From: Acidimicrobiia bacterium
GTDB taxonomy: Bacteria; Actinomycetota; Acidimicrobiia; IMCC26256
Assembly (NCBI GenBank): GCA_023262065.1
Contig: JALRDW010000028.1
Coordinates: forward strand, 1 to 6,423
Direction of reading: 5' to 3'
Length of the DNA: 6,423 bases
The stretch's first letter is position 1, and every line of letters begins with the position of its first letter. The notes beneath the pieces were generated by a model, which ran no database searches, had not been told where the DNA came from, and worked only from the letters and a program-made list of their open reading frames with translations. Both the position numbers and the translations under genes were made by a program. Shown piece by piece: positions 1-6,423 of this stretch.

Positions 1-846
1 CACCCGCGGCACCGGCACCAGCACGCGCTCGCGGGTCGCCAGGCGCAACGCCGTCGCCGTGTGGTGCGAGAGCCCGAGATGGCGGGGGCGCGGGTCGGCG
101 AACGACGCCCGCAGGCACGCCACCGGCACGCCGCCGAGCGCCACGGTCGCGTCCAGGACCGGCCCGACCTCGAGGCCGGAGAAGCCCAGCCGTGTGTTGG
201 TCCCGACGATGCCGGGCCCCATGGCGACGATCGCGACGTCGGCTCGGGCCACGTGTCGGGCCACGACCAGGGCGGAGAAGACCGAGACCGCCTCGAAGTC
301 CCCGCCGAACGCGTGGCCGAAGGTGACCGTGGCGTCGATCAGGCCCCGGACGCGCAGCTCCGCCACCAGGTCGGAGAGGGCCAGGGGCAGTCCGGCTCCG
401 TCGGTCATCACGTAGGCGATGCGGGCGTCGGGACGCGCCGACCGGATCGCCACCGCCACGGCGGGGACCTGGCTGTGCAGGGCGGCCGCCACCACCGGCA
501 TGCCGTCGACCGACTCCGTCTCGGCGATCTCGCCGAGATGCTCCTCGGTGCTGCCGACGTCGGCCTGGAGGCTGGTGTAGCGACCCTTGATGATGTGCCC
601 GGGGCCCTTCTCGCTCCAGTCGTCGCGCGCCAGGTTCCAGTGCACGACGTGCCAGCCCCCGGTGCCGAGGCCGAGCTCGACCGCCGTGGTGTTCACGACC
701 ACCCGGTCGCCGACGGCGACGGCACCGGTCAGCTGGGTCAGCACGTACGCCCGCTCGGGTCCGTCCCCGAGGTCGACCTCGACGCGCTGCAGCCCGGACC
801 GCTCCTCCAGCAGCCGTCCGACGGTCCCGGTGCGAAAGGACGGCAC
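1..846 (-). CDS. DUF3866-like protein of unknown function, C-terminus cut by window edge
   Basis: An open frame of 282 codons runs from GTG at 846-844 to the left window edge with no stop, so the C-terminus is missing. I chose this GTG because a TAGGAG ribosome binding site lies 4 nt upstream, overlapping the pafA stop codon. The protein resembles the family I know as DUF3866, which has no assigned biochemical function; this is from memory, not a search. It looks soluble: there is no signal peptide or clear membrane segment. Gly/His/Asp-rich blocks that look conserved include GLGTGGWHVVHW (59-70), GPGHIIKGRY (81-90), DGAGLPLALSDL (149-160), TFGHAFGGDFEAVS (175-188), MGPGIVGTNTRLGFSG (209-224) and RPRHLGLSHHT (253-263). 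Such loops could bind a metal or phosphate group, but that is inference. Coupling to pafA suggests co-expression with the pupylation system and does not prove a role in it. The reading frame is very likely real; the family name is less certain. Confidence 0.85.
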   Translation of the reverse strand, partial: MPSFRTGTVGRLLEERSGLQRVEVDLGDGPERAYVLTQLTGAVAVGDRVVVNTTAVELGLGTGGWHVVHWNLARDDWSEKGPGHIIKGRYTSLQADVGSTEEHLGEIAETESVDGMPVVAAALHSQVPAVAVAIRSARPDARIAYVMTDGAGLPLALSDLVAELRVRGLIDATVTFGHAFGGDFEAVSVFSALVVARHVARADVAIVAMGPGIVGTNTRLGFSGLEVGPVLDATVALGGVPVACLRASFADPRPRHLGLSHHTATALRLATRERVLVPVPRV

Positions 847-850
847 GGGG

Positions 851-856
851 CTCCTA
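851..856 (-). promoter_or_regulatory. Ribosome binding site of the DUF3866-like gene, overlapping the pafA stop
   Basis: On the minus strand the bases TAGGAG end 4 nt before the GTG at 846. The TAG is the stop codon of pafA, so ribosomes ending pafA finish directly on the next gene's binding site. This fixes the start of the downstream gene and suggests translational coupling within one transcript. Confidence 0.7.
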
Positions 857-2212
857 CAACGAGGCGATCAGGCGTTCGACCCGCTCGTCGCGCGCCTTGA
901 ACGGGTCCTTGCAGAGCACCGTGCGCTGGGCCTGGTCGTTGAGCTTGAGGTGGACCCAGTCGACCGTGTAGTCCCGCTTGCGCTCCTTGGCCCGCTTGAT
1001 GAACGCGCCCCGCAGCCGGGCCCGGGTGGTCTGGGGCGGGGTGCTCATCGCCGTCTCGACCGCGTCGTCGTCGATCATGCGCTCCACCTGCCCGCGCCGC
1101 TCCAGCAGCGAGTAGAGGGACCGGCTGCGGGTCACGTCGTGGTAGGCGAGGTCGACCAGCGCGACCCGGGGGTGCGTGAGGGGCAGGTCGTGGCGTTCCC
1201 GGAAGGCCTCGATGAGGTGGTACTTGGCGACCCAGTCGATCTCGGTGCGCAGCTTCAACGGGTCGTTCTCCAGGTGGGTCATGCAGTGCTCCCACTGGTC
1301 GAGCGCCTGCTGCTCCTCGTCGGGGAGGCCTCGCTTCGCCGCGAACTTGAGGGCCCGCGCCAGGTACTCGGCCTGGAGATCCACCGCCGAGAGCTCCCGG
1401 CCGTTCGCCAGGCGGACCTTGCGCCGGCACGTCATGTCGTGACTGATCTCGCGGATCGCCCGGATCGGGTTCTCCAGGGAGAGGTCGCGCCACGGTGCCC
1501 GGTCCTCCTCCAGCATCCGGAGCACGATCGCGGTGGCGCCGGTCTTGAGGAAGGTCGTGTACTCGCTCATGTTCGAGTCGCCGACGATCACGTGGAGCCG
1601 GCGGTAGCGCTCGGCGTCGGCGTGCGGTTCGTCCCGTGTGTTGATGATCGGGCGCGACCGGGTCGTCGCGCTCGACACCCCCTCCCACACGTGCTCGGCC
1701 CGCTGGCTGATGCAGTACATCGCCCCCCGGGCGGTCTGGAGCACCTTCCCCGCCCCCGCGTAGACCTGCCGGGACACGAGGAACGGGATGAGCACGTCGG
1801 TGAACTTCGAGAACTCCCCCTCCCGGTCGACGAGGTAGTTCTCGTGGCACCCGTAGGAGTTCCCGGCGGAGTCGGTGTTGTTCTTGAACAGGTAGACCTC
1901 GCCGCGGATCCCCTCCTCGCGGAGGCGGACCTCGGCGCTCTGCACGAGGCTCTCGAGGATCCGTTCCCCGGCCTTGTCGTGGGCCACGAGGTCCACGAGC
2001 GAGTCGCACTCCGGCGTCGCGTACTCCGGGTGGCTGCCGACGTCGAGGTAGAGCCGTGCGCCGTTCTCGAGGAAGACGTTGCTCGATCGACCCCACGAGA
2101 CGACCCGGCGGAACAGGTACCGAGCGACCTCGTCCGGGCTCAGGCGTCGCTGCCCGCGCAGCGTGCACGTGACGCCGTACTCGTTCTCGAGTCCGAAGAT
2201 CCGGCGCTCCAC
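854..2212 (-). CDS. pafA: Pup-protein ligase PafA
   Basis: PafA uses ATP to phosphorylate the C-terminal Glu of deamidated Pup and joins it by an isopeptide bond to substrate lysines. It belongs to the glutamine-synthetase-like carboxylate-amine ligase fold. From GTG 2212-2210 the protein has 452 residues, the same length as M. tuberculosis PafA as I recall it, and numbering aligns from residue 1. Visible motifs are FGLENEYG (6-13, with metal-binding Glu9 and Glu11), [14 protein letters not shown] (35-48), [16 protein letters not shown] (54-69, Asp57 the expected catalytic base), FKNNTD (109-114), [10 protein letters not shown] (118-127), NTRDEPHAD (191-199), [11 protein letters not shown] (204-214), and the C-terminal domain stretch [20 protein letters not shown] (417-436), which contributes to Pup and substrate binding. 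The frame is open further upstream, but homology begins at this GTG. No Shine-Dalgarno is evident before it, so the mRNA may be leaderless. It follows prcA after 46 nt and is coupled to the next gene. It is a paralogue of dop in the same window. Confidence 0.97.
   Translation of the reverse strand: MERRIFGLENEYGVTCTLRGQRRLSPDEVARYLFRRVVSWGRSSNVFLENGARLYLDVGSHPEYATPECDSLVDLVAHDKAGERILESLVQSAEVRLREEGIRGEVYLFKNNTDSAGNSYGCHENYLVDREGEFSKFTDVLIPFLVSRQVYAGAGKVLQTARGAMYCISQRAEHVWEGVSSATTRSRPIINTRDEPHADAERYRRLHVIVGDSNMSEYTTFLKTGATAIVLRMLEEDRAPWRDLSLENPIRAIREISHDMTCRRKVRLANGRELSAVDLQAEYLARALKFAAKRGLPDEEQQALDQWEHCMTHLENDPLKLRTEIDWVAKYHLIEAFRERHDLPLTHPRVALVDLAYHDVTRSRSLYSLLERRGQVERMIDDDAVETAMSTPPQTTRARLRGAFIKRAKERKRDYTVDWVHLKLNDQAQRTVLCKDPFKARDERVERLIASL
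1832..1861. repeat. Near-identical 30 bp segment shared with dop, copy 1 (in pafA)
   Basis: This stretch, encoding the [15 protein letters not shown] motif of PafA, matches 5030-5059 in dop at 29 of 30 bases by eye; the one mismatch is at 1850 versus 5048. Both copies have the same orientation. It reflects the common ancestry of pafA and dop under strong protein constraint in a high-GC codon regime, not a mobile element. The two copies flank pup, prcB and prcA. Confidence 0.75.
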
Positions 2213-2219
2213 GACGTCG

Positions 2220-2225
2220 AGCGTA
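2220..2225 (-). promoter_or_regulatory. Possible -10 element for leaderless pafA transcript
   Basis: On the minus strand TACGCT (TAnnnT pattern) lies 7 nt before the pafA GTG at 2212, which would place transcription start at or next to the start codon. No Shine-Dalgarno is seen before this GTG, and leaderless GTG mRNAs are common in actinobacteria. I see no good -35 element at the usual spacing. In GC-rich DNA a six-base match of this kind can arise by chance, so this is tentative. Confidence 0.3.
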
Positions 2226-2258
2226 CCGGCCCGACGGAAGGGTCCGGGGCCGAACCGG

Positions 2259-2939
2259 TCAGCCGAGGAGGTCGTCGAGCTCGCCGCCGCGGATGCGCCG
2301 GAACGCTCGGCGCGGCCGACCCCGCTCCAGCACGGCGACCTCGAGCGACTCGGAGCTGAGCCGCTCGCCGTCCTCGGCGAGGACCTGTGCACCGAGACGT
2401 ACGGCCCCGGCGAGATCGAGCCCGGCCGTGAACGCGCCGTCGAGCGCCTCGCTGATCCGCTCCGCGTCCCCGCCGAGGACCGTGAAGTCGGACTCGTCCA
2501 TGAGCGTGCCGTCGTAGAGGATGTGGAACAACTGGTTCGGCTCGTCGTCGGCGACCCCGACCTCGGCCACGAGGATCTCCACCTCGTAGGGCTTCATCTC
2601 GTGGGTGAAGACCTGCCCGAGGGTCTGGGCGTAGGCGTTGGCGAGCGAGTTCGCGGTCACGTCCTCACGGGAGTACTGGAAGCCCTTCATGTCGGCGAGG
2701 CGCACGCCGCCGATCTTGAGCATCTGGAACTCGTTGTACTTCCCCACCCCGGCGAACGCGATGCGGTCGTACACCTCGGAGATCTTGAACAGCGTCCTCG
2801 ACGGGTTCTCGGCCACGATGACGATGCCGTGGACGTACTCGAGTGCGACGAGGCTGCGCCCACGGGCGATCCCCTTGCGGGCGTAGTCGGCCCGGTCCTT
2901 CATGACCTGCTCGGGCGACACGTAGAACGGCATGCTCAT
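2259..2939 (-). CDS. prcA: 20S proteasome alpha subunit PrcA
   Basis: PrcA forms the two outer heptameric rings of the 20S proteasome. These gate substrate entry and dock the ATPase; the subunit is not catalytic. The protein has 226 residues starting [20 protein letters not shown], matching the N-terminal gate and first helix of actinobacterial PrcA (MSFPYFISPEQ in M. tuberculosis). [13 protein letters not shown] (21-33) leads into the proteasome fold, followed by [18 protein letters not shown] (42-59). Lys52 corresponds to the pocket lysine known to contact the activator's C-terminal tail. [13 protein letters not shown] (116-128), LYDGT (141-145) and [19 protein letters not shown] (198-216) also match the family. 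The C-terminal tail after RRI is about 10 residues, shorter than in mycobacteria. The ATG at 2939 overlaps the prcB stop as ATGA and has a strong GGAGGT 5 nt upstream; a second ATG at 2933 is less well placed. Overlap with prcB fits equimolar synthesis of the two subunits. Confidence 0.97.
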   Translation of the reverse strand: MSMPFYVSPEQVMKDRADYARKGIARGRSLVALEYVHGIVIVAENPSRTLFKISEVYDRIAFAGVGKYNEFQMLKIGGVRLADMKGFQYSREDVTANSLANAYAQTLGQVFTHEMKPYEVEILVAEVGVADDEPNQLFHILYDGTLMDESDFTVLGGDAERISEALDGAFTAGLDLAGAVRLGAQVLAEDGERLSSESLEVAVLERGRPRRAFRRIRGGELDDLLG

Positions 2940-3754
2940 GCCGCACCTCCCCGCTCCGGACCCTCGAGGAGGGTCTGCGAGACCCGGGCGACCTCGGCCT
3001 CGTCGAGGAACCGGAACCCGTCGGCGTCGATGATCGCCACGAGTGGGTAGATGCCCCGAACGAGGTCGGGCCCGCCGGTCGCCGTGTCCTCGTCGGCCGC
3101 AGCGAACAGCGACCGGATCGACGCCTCGATCGCCTCGTCGGGTCGCATGCCCTCCCGCCAGACCGCCTTGATCCAGTTGCGGGCGTGCACGGACCCGGAA
3201 CCGTTGGTCGAGAAGTCGGACTCCTCGTACTTGCCGCCGACCGCGTCGTAGGAGAACACGCGCCCCCGGCGGCGGCGCAGGTCGAACCCGGCGAACAACG
3301 GCACGACCACGAGGCCCTGCATCGCCGCGGGCAGGTTGGCCCTGACCATCTGCGAGAGCTGGTTGGCCTTGCCCTCGAGCGAGAGCGCCTCGCCCTCGAT
3401 CTTCTCGTAGTGCTCGAGCTGCACCTGGAACAGGCGCACCATCTCGACCGCGAGGCCCGCGGTGCCCGCGATGGCCACACCGGAGAAGTCGTCGGCCGGG
3501 AAGACCTTCTCGATCCGGCGGTTCGCGATCGAGTGCCCGGCGGTGGCCCGACGGTCGCCCGCCATCACCACACCGCCCTCGCACCGGATCGCGACGACGG
3601 TGGTGCCGTGCGGCGCGTCGAAGGGCAACGGAGCACCGTTCGCCATGGTCGGGACCGCGAGCGTCTCCGGTGCGACCCGGCGGAGCAGGTCGACGAAGGA
3701 CGGTCCCGGGTCGGTGCCGGCATCGAAGATGGGGAGGATGGGCGTCTCACTCAT
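2936..3754 (-). CDS. prcB: 20S proteasome beta subunit PrcB, with propeptide
   Basis: PrcB forms the inner catalytic rings of the 20S proteasome and cleaves peptides with an N-terminal Thr freed by autoprocessing. The protein is 272 residues from ATG 3754-3752. A 50-residue propeptide ends at APHG, followed by TTVVAI, so mature Thr1 is residue 51 (codon 3604-3602). Catalytic Asp17 and Lys33 of the mature enzyme correspond to Asp67 in GDRRAT and Lys83 in IEKVF. The substrate-pocket GTA loop is AIAGTAGLAVE (94-104). LEHYEKIEGEALSLEGK, AAMQGLVVVPLFAG and DTATGGPDLVRGIYPLVAIIDADG match actinobacterial PrcB. The gene starts 6 nt after the pup stop with only a weak purine-rich site (AAGGGCGGG) inside the end of pup, so coupled translation is likely. 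The prcB stop overlaps the prcA start. The propeptide sequence differs from the mycobacterial one as I remember it, which is usual for this region. Confidence 0.97.
   Translation of the reverse strand: MSETPILPIFDAGTDPGPSFVDLLRRVAPETLAVPTMANGAPLPFDAPHGTTVVAIRCEGGVVMAGDRRATAGHSIANRRIEKVFPADDFSGVAIAGTAGLAVEMVRLFQVQLEHYEKIEGEALSLEGKANQLSQMVRANLPAAMQGLVVVPLFAGFDLRRRRGRVFSYDAVGGKYEESDFSTNGSGSVHARNWIKAVWREGMRPDEAIEASIRSLFAAADEDTATGGPDLVRGIYPLVAIIDADGFRFLDEAEVARVSQTLLEGPERGGAA
2945..2950 (-). promoter_or_regulatory. Ribosome binding site of prcA
   Basis: GGAGGT on the minus strand lies 5 nt before the prcA ATG at 2939, within the last codons of prcB. It is a near-perfect Shine-Dalgarno sequence and supports the ATG at 2939 over the one at 2933. 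Confidence 0.8.
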
Positions 3755-3760
3755 CGGCGG

Positions 3761-3958
3761 TCACTGCCCGCCCTTCTGGACGTACGCCTTGACGAAGTCC
3801 TCCGCGTTGTCCTCGAGGACCGAGTCGATCTCGTCGAGGAGGTCGTCGAGTTCCTCCTTGATCTTCTCACCCTGCTTGGCCGGCGCCTCGACCTCCGCGA
3901 CCTCCTGGTCGCGGTCCTTCGGCGTCGTGGTCCGCTTCATCTGCTCGCGCTCGGGCAT
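3761..3958 (-). CDS. pup: Prokaryotic ubiquitin-like protein Pup (GGQ form)
   Basis: Pup is the small disordered modifier attached to lysines of proteins destined for the proteasome. It has 65 residues, against 64 in M. tuberculosis. The N-terminal half (1-30: MPEREQMKRTTTPKD onward) is charged and variable; it would be threaded into the ATPase pore. Residues about 31-58 (EKIKEELDDLLDEIDSVLED and following) form the amphipathic helix that pairs with the ARC/Mpa coiled coil. The end, EDFVKAYVQKGGQ, is the conserved Dop/PafA-binding tail. The last residue is Gln, so Dop must deamidate it to Glu before ligation, consistent with dop next door. Lys62 matches the lysine near the C-terminus of mycobacterial Pup. 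ATG 3958-3956 is preferred over the internal ATG at 3940 because a GGAGGA site lies 4 nt upstream. It sits 30 nt after dop and 6 nt before prcB. Confidence 0.98.
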   Translation of the reverse strand: MPEREQMKRTTTPKDRDQEVAEVEAPAKQGEKIKEELDDLLDEIDSVLEDNAEDFVKAYVQKGGQ

Positions 3959-3962
3959 CGGG

Positions 3963-3968
3963 TCCTCC
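3963..3968 (-). promoter_or_regulatory. Ribosome binding site of pup
   Basis: GGAGGA on the minus strand lies 4 nt before the pup ATG at 3958, in the 30 nt gap after dop. It is among the strongest sites in the window, which fits the need for abundant Pup relative to its enzymes, and it decides between the two in-frame ATGs. Confidence 0.75.
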
Positions 3969-3985
3969 GGATGGTCGTCGTGGCG

Positions 3986-3991
3986 ATCCTA
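3986..3991 (-). promoter_or_regulatory. Possible internal -10 element upstream of pup
   Basis: TAGGAT on the minus strand, a good match to the actinobacterial TAnnnT -10 pattern, begins in the dop stop codon. A start about 7 nt downstream would give a leader of roughly 20 nt that includes the pup ribosome binding site. The nearest -35-like sequence (TTGGCG, 4009-4004) is only 12 nt away, shorter than normal, so support is weak. If real, it would allow pup-prcB-prcA expression independent of arc and dop. Confidence 0.3.
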
Positions 3992-5485
3992 CGGTGTGTC
4001 GCCCGCCAATCGCTCCACGAGTTCGAGCGGTGTGACGCAGGACGCCAACAGCGGGCCCACGTGGTCGCGCGTGCCCTTGAGCGGGTCCATCATCGGGATG
4101 CGTCGGAGCGGGTCGACCCCGACGTCGAGCACGATGCTGTCCCAGTTCGCCGCGACGACCGCCTGGGGCCACCGGGCGAGGCACGTCCCGCGGAAGTAGG
4201 CCCGCGTGCCCGCGGGCGGATCCACCACCGCGGCGGCGACGGCAGCCTCGTCGACCACCCGTTCGATCCGGCCGGCCCGGACGAGGCGCTCGTAGAGCGA
4301 CTTCGCGGGTCGGACGTCGTGGTACTGCAGGTCGACGAGCGCGAGTTTCGGATCGCGCCAGTCGAGTCCGTCCCGGGCCCGGAACCCCTCGAGCACGGCC
4401 AGCTTGGTCACCCAGTCCAGGGTGCCGTCGAGCTCCATGGGGTCGCGCTCGAGCGCCCCGAGCACCCGTTCCCAGCGTGCGAGCACGTCGAACCCGACCT
4501 CGGAGCCGCCGCAGTGCTCGAGCCCGGTGCGAGCCGCGTAGTCCCGTGCGCAGCGCAGGAACTCCCACTGGATCTCCACCGCGGTCGCCGTGGTGCCGTC
4601 GCGGAGTTCGAGCGGTGTGCGACACGACGGGTCCCGGGACACGGTGCGCACGGCGTGGACCGGCCCGACGACCGACAGGTCGCGATCGATCGCACCGTCC
4701 TCCACCATCGCGAGCACGATCGCGGTCGTGCCGACCTTGAGGAGGGTCGCCACCTCGCAGAGGTTGGCGTCCCCCACGATGACGTGCAGTCGTCGGTACT
4801 CGTCGGGGAGCGCGTGCGGCTCGTCCCGGGTGTTCACGAGGGGCCGCTTCAGGGTCGTCTCGAGCCCCACCTCCTCCTCGAAGAAGTCGGCCCGGGCGCT
4901 GATCTGGAAGTCGCATCGGTCCCGTTCATGTTCGGCCCCCACCTTGCCGGCGCCGGTGAACACCTGCCGGGTCACGAACCACGGCAGCATCGTGCGCACG
5001 ATCTCGCCGAACGGCACGGTCCGGTCCATGAGGTAGTTCTCGTGGCAGCCGTAGGAGTTGGACTTCCCGTCCGAATTGTTCTTGTAGACGATGATCTCCT
5101 CGCCCGGACCGAGGGCGCGCTCGGCGAGTCGCATCGATTCGGCGAGGATGCGCTCCCCCGCCTTGTCCGCGACGAGGGCGTCGAGTGCATCGGTGCACTC
5201 CGGGGTTGAGTACTCAGGATGCGCGTGATCCACGTAGTACCGGGCGCCGTTCGTGAGCACCGCATTGACGAGGTGGGTCTCGACCTCGGGAGGATTGGCG
5301 GGATCCCGCTGGAAGCCCCGGGCGTCACGGGCCGGGGTCTCGTCCTCGAAGTCCCACCCGATGCGCTGGTCCGCGACGTACGCGTTGATGAGGACCGAGG
5401 ACGCGACGACCGGGTTGTCGTCGGCTCCGCCCCGACGGCTGATGCCGTACTCGGTCTCGATGCCGCAGACCTTCGGGACCGCCAC
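3989..5485 (-). CDS. dop: Pup deamidase/depupylase Dop
   Basis: Dop converts the C-terminal Gln of Pup to Glu and also cleaves Pup from substrates. It shares the glutamine-synthetase-like fold of PafA. The protein is 498 residues from GTG 5485-5483, against about 505 in M. tuberculosis. Motifs are VCGIETEYGIS (6-16; metal-binding Glu10 and Glu12), a long insertion between about 20 and 76 that PafA lacks and that corresponds to the regulatory Dop-loop (with WDFEDETPARDARGF at 44-58), ARYYVDHAHPEYSTPEC (81-97; Asp86 the expected catalytic Asp), [19 protein letters not shown] (134-152), EEEVGLETTLKRPLVNTRDE (203-222), [12 protein letters not shown] (231-242) and a C-terminal DPPAGTRAYFRG segment. 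The Dop-loop and the DHAHPEYS version of the motif separate it from PafA. A GAGGGG site 5 nt upstream supports this GTG; another GTG at 5491 would add two residues. It starts 28 nt after arc and ends 30 nt before pup. Confidence 0.97.
   Translation of the reverse strand: MAVPKVCGIETEYGISRRGGADDNPVVASSVLINAYVADQRIGWDFEDETPARDARGFQRDPANPPEVETHLVNAVLTNGARYYVDHAHPEYSTPECTDALDALVADKAGERILAESMRLAERALGPGEEIIVYKNNSDGKSNSYGCHENYLMDRTVPFGEIVRTMLPWFVTRQVFTGAGKVGAEHERDRCDFQISARADFFEEEVGLETTLKRPLVNTRDEPHALPDEYRRLHVIVGDANLCEVATLLKVGTTAIVLAMVEDGAIDRDLSVVGPVHAVRTVSRDPSCRTPLELRDGTTATAVEIQWEFLRCARDYAARTGLEHCGGSEVGFDVLARWERVLGALERDPMELDGTLDWVTKLAVLEGFRARDGLDWRDPKLALVDLQYHDVRPAKSLYERLVRAGRIERVVDEAAVAAAVVDPPAGTRAYFRGTCLARWPQAVVAANWDSIVLDVGVDPLRRIPMMDPLKGTRDHVGPLLASCVTPLELVERLAGDTP
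5030..5059. repeat. Near-identical 30 bp segment shared with pafA, copy 2 (in dop)
   Basis: This is the partner of 1832-1861, encoding the [10 protein letters not shown] region of Dop. It is in the same orientation and matches at 29 of 30 bases, with identity ending abruptly on both sides. A second, less perfect pair lies at about 1133-1163 and 4314-4344, both encoding the ALVDLxYHDV motif. Confidence 0.75.
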
Positions 5486-5490
5486 CGTCA

Positions 5491-5496
5491 CCCCTC
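5491..5496 (-). promoter_or_regulatory. Ribosome binding site of dop
   Basis: GAGGGG on the minus strand lies 5 nt before the GTG at 5485. Its spacing favours that codon over the in-frame GTG at 5491, which overlaps the site itself. Confidence 0.55.
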
Positions 5497-5513
5497 GTCC
5501 GGTCCGGGGACGA

Positions 5514-6423
5514 TCAGAGGTACTGGCCGGTCGCGACGCGTTCGATCTGGCGCCCGCCGCCCGACTCGCCGTCCTCGCCCTTGGCGAGCACGGTGCGCAC
5601 GTAGACGATCCGCTCGCCCTTCTTGCCCGAGATCTTGGCCCAGTCGTCCGGGTTCGTGGTGTTCGGGAGGTCCTCGTGCTCGTGGAACTCCTGCCGGATG
5701 GAGTCGAGGAGGTCCTGGGTGCAGATCCCGGCGGCACCGCCGGCGATCTGACGCTTGATCGAGAGCTTCTTCGCCCGGCGCACGATGTTCTCGATCATGG
5801 CGCCGGACGAGAAGTCCTTGAAGTACAGGTCCTCCTTGTCGCCGCCCTGGTAGGTCACCTCGAGGAAGCGGTTCTCGTCGCCGGTGGAGTACATGTAGTC
5901 CACGGTGGCGGCGATCATCGCCTCGACCGCCGCCGCGGCGTCGGGGTGGGCCTGGACCTCGTCGTCGGCGATGGGCAACGACGGCGTCAGGTAGCAGGCG
6001 AAGATCCGCCGGGCCGACTCCTCGTCGGGCCGCTCGATCTTGATCTTCACGTCGAGCCGGCCCGGGCGCAGGATCGCCGGGTCGATCAGGTCCTCCCGGT
6101 TCGACGCCCCGATGACGATGACGTTGCGCAGACTCTCCACCCCGTCGATCTCGGCGAGGAGCTGCGGGACGGCCGTGCTCTCCATGTCGGAGGAGATGCC
6201 CGACCCCCGGGTGCGGAAGAGCGACTCCATCTCGTCGAAGAAGACGATGACGGGCACGCCCTCCTCCGACTTCTCGCGGGCGCGCTGGAACACCTGGCGG
6301 ATCTTGCGCTCCGTCTCCCCCACCCACTTGGTGAGGAGCTCGGGGCCCTTGATGTTGAGGAAGTACGACCGGGCCCCCGACGAGCCGGTCCGCGCCGCCA
6401 CCCGCGTGGCCAGCGAGTTGGCG
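5514..6423 (-). CDS. arc: Proteasomal AAA+ ATPase ARC/Mpa, C-terminal half (5' end outside window)
   Basis: This hexameric ATPase recognises pupylated proteins, unfolds them and threads them into the 20S proteasome. 302 residues are visible (codons from 6422), about half of the 609-residue mycobacterial Mpa. The N-terminal coiled coil, OB domains and Walker A lie beyond the right edge; the visible part begins [10 protein letters not shown], just after where GCGKT is expected. Visible parts, numbered from the window edge: pore loop KWVGETE (32-38), Walker [11 protein letters not shown] (58-67, Asp63 and Glu64), second region [12 protein letters not shown] (72-83), sensor 1 IGASN (104-108), arginine-finger segment [11 protein letters not shown] (114-124), sensor 2 region [16 protein letters not shown] (204-219), conserved [20 protein letters not shown] (254-273), a Gly-rich linker (282-290) and the terminal GQYL. 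That tail is the known docking element for the 20S alpha ring. The stop is TGA 5516-5514. It is the first gene seen in the cluster. Confidence 0.96.
   Translation of the reverse strand, partial: ANSLATRVAARTGSSGARSYFLNIKGPELLTKWVGETERKIRQVFQRAREKSEEGVPVIVFFDEMESLFRTRGSGISSDMESTAVPQLLAEIDGVESLRNVIVIGASNREDLIDPAILRPGRLDVKIKIERPDEESARRIFACYLTPSLPIADDEVQAHPDAAAAVEAMIAATVDYMYSTGDENRFLEVTYQGGDKEDLYFKDFSSGAMIENIVRRAKKLSIKRQIAGGAAGICTQDLLDSIRQEFHEHEDLPNTTNPDDWAKISGKKGERIVYVRTVLAKGEDGESGGGRQIERVATGQYL

Noticed and set aside
2213..2258. Transcription terminator between prcA and pafA
   Set aside because: The gap is GC-rich, but I found no convincing stem-loop followed by a T-run on the minus strand.
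587..2359. A 590-codon open frame on the plus strand, opposite pafA and its neighbour
   Set aside because: It mirrors the codon structure of pafA and has no recognisable motifs; long antisense frames are expected at this GC content.
2213..2392. Extension of PafA upstream of the GTG at 2212
   Set aside because: The frame is open, but the added residues ([11 protein letters not shown] and onward) are low-complexity, overlap the end of prcA and lie outside the homology, which starts exactly at the GTG.
3761..3763. Pup ending in GGE, which would make Dop deamidation unnecessary
   Set aside because: The last codon before the TGA is CAG (Gln), so this is the GGQ form that requires Dop.
3938..3940. 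Internal ATG as an alternative pup start
   Set aside because: It lacks a good ribosome binding site, whereas the ATG at 3958 has GGAGGA 4 nt upstream and gives the usual Pup length.
3185..5209. A 674-codon open frame on the plus strand, opposite prcB, pup and dop
   Set aside because: Its translation is low-complexity, rich in Arg, Asp, Val, His and Leu, and resembles no family. It is the antisense shadow of high-GC genes whose identity on the minus strand is certain.

Overview
The window is a compact actinobacterial Pup-proteasome (pupylation) locus, with every recognisable gene on the minus strand. Reading in the direction of transcription (high to low coordinates) the order is: C-terminal half of the proteasomal ATPase ARC/Mpa (arc, cut by the right edge), the Pup deamidase/depupylase dop, the modifier gene pup, the 20S proteasome subunits prcB (beta) and prcA (alpha), the Pup ligase pafA, and a DUF3866-like protein of unknown function (cut by the left edge). 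High GC content, frequent GTG starts and the full set of Pup-system genes point to a high-GC actinobacterium. The closest reference I could compare by memory was Mycobacterium tuberculosis. The proteins are clearly homologous but not near-identical, so this is probably a non-mycobacterial lineage (Acidimicrobiia or a relative is a guess).

Layout: 6422-5514 arc (partial); 28 nt gap; 5485-3989 dop; 30 nt gap with a strong ribosome binding site; 3958-3761 pup; 6 nt gap; 3754-2936 prcB; 4 nt ATGA overlap; 2939-2259 prcA; 46 nt gap with no clear ribosome binding site but a possible -10 element placed for leaderless pafA mRNA; 2212-854 pafA; 846-1 DUF3866-like gene, whose ribosome binding site overlaps the pafA stop codon. 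No stretch over 50 nt is without a gene. No RNA genes, mobile elements or CRISPR arrays were seen.

How the genes work together: Pup is made with a C-terminal Gln (GGQ). Dop deamidates it to Glu, and PafA then ligates it to substrate lysines. ARC/Mpa binds the Pup coiled coil, unfolds the tagged protein and docks through its C-terminal GQYL tail on the alpha ring built from PrcA. Proteolysis occurs at the N-terminal Thr of processed PrcB. Dop also removes Pup from substrates. All catalytic and docking residues I could check are present, so the system looks functional. The main unexplained element is the DUF3866-like gene, apparently translationally coupled to pafA.
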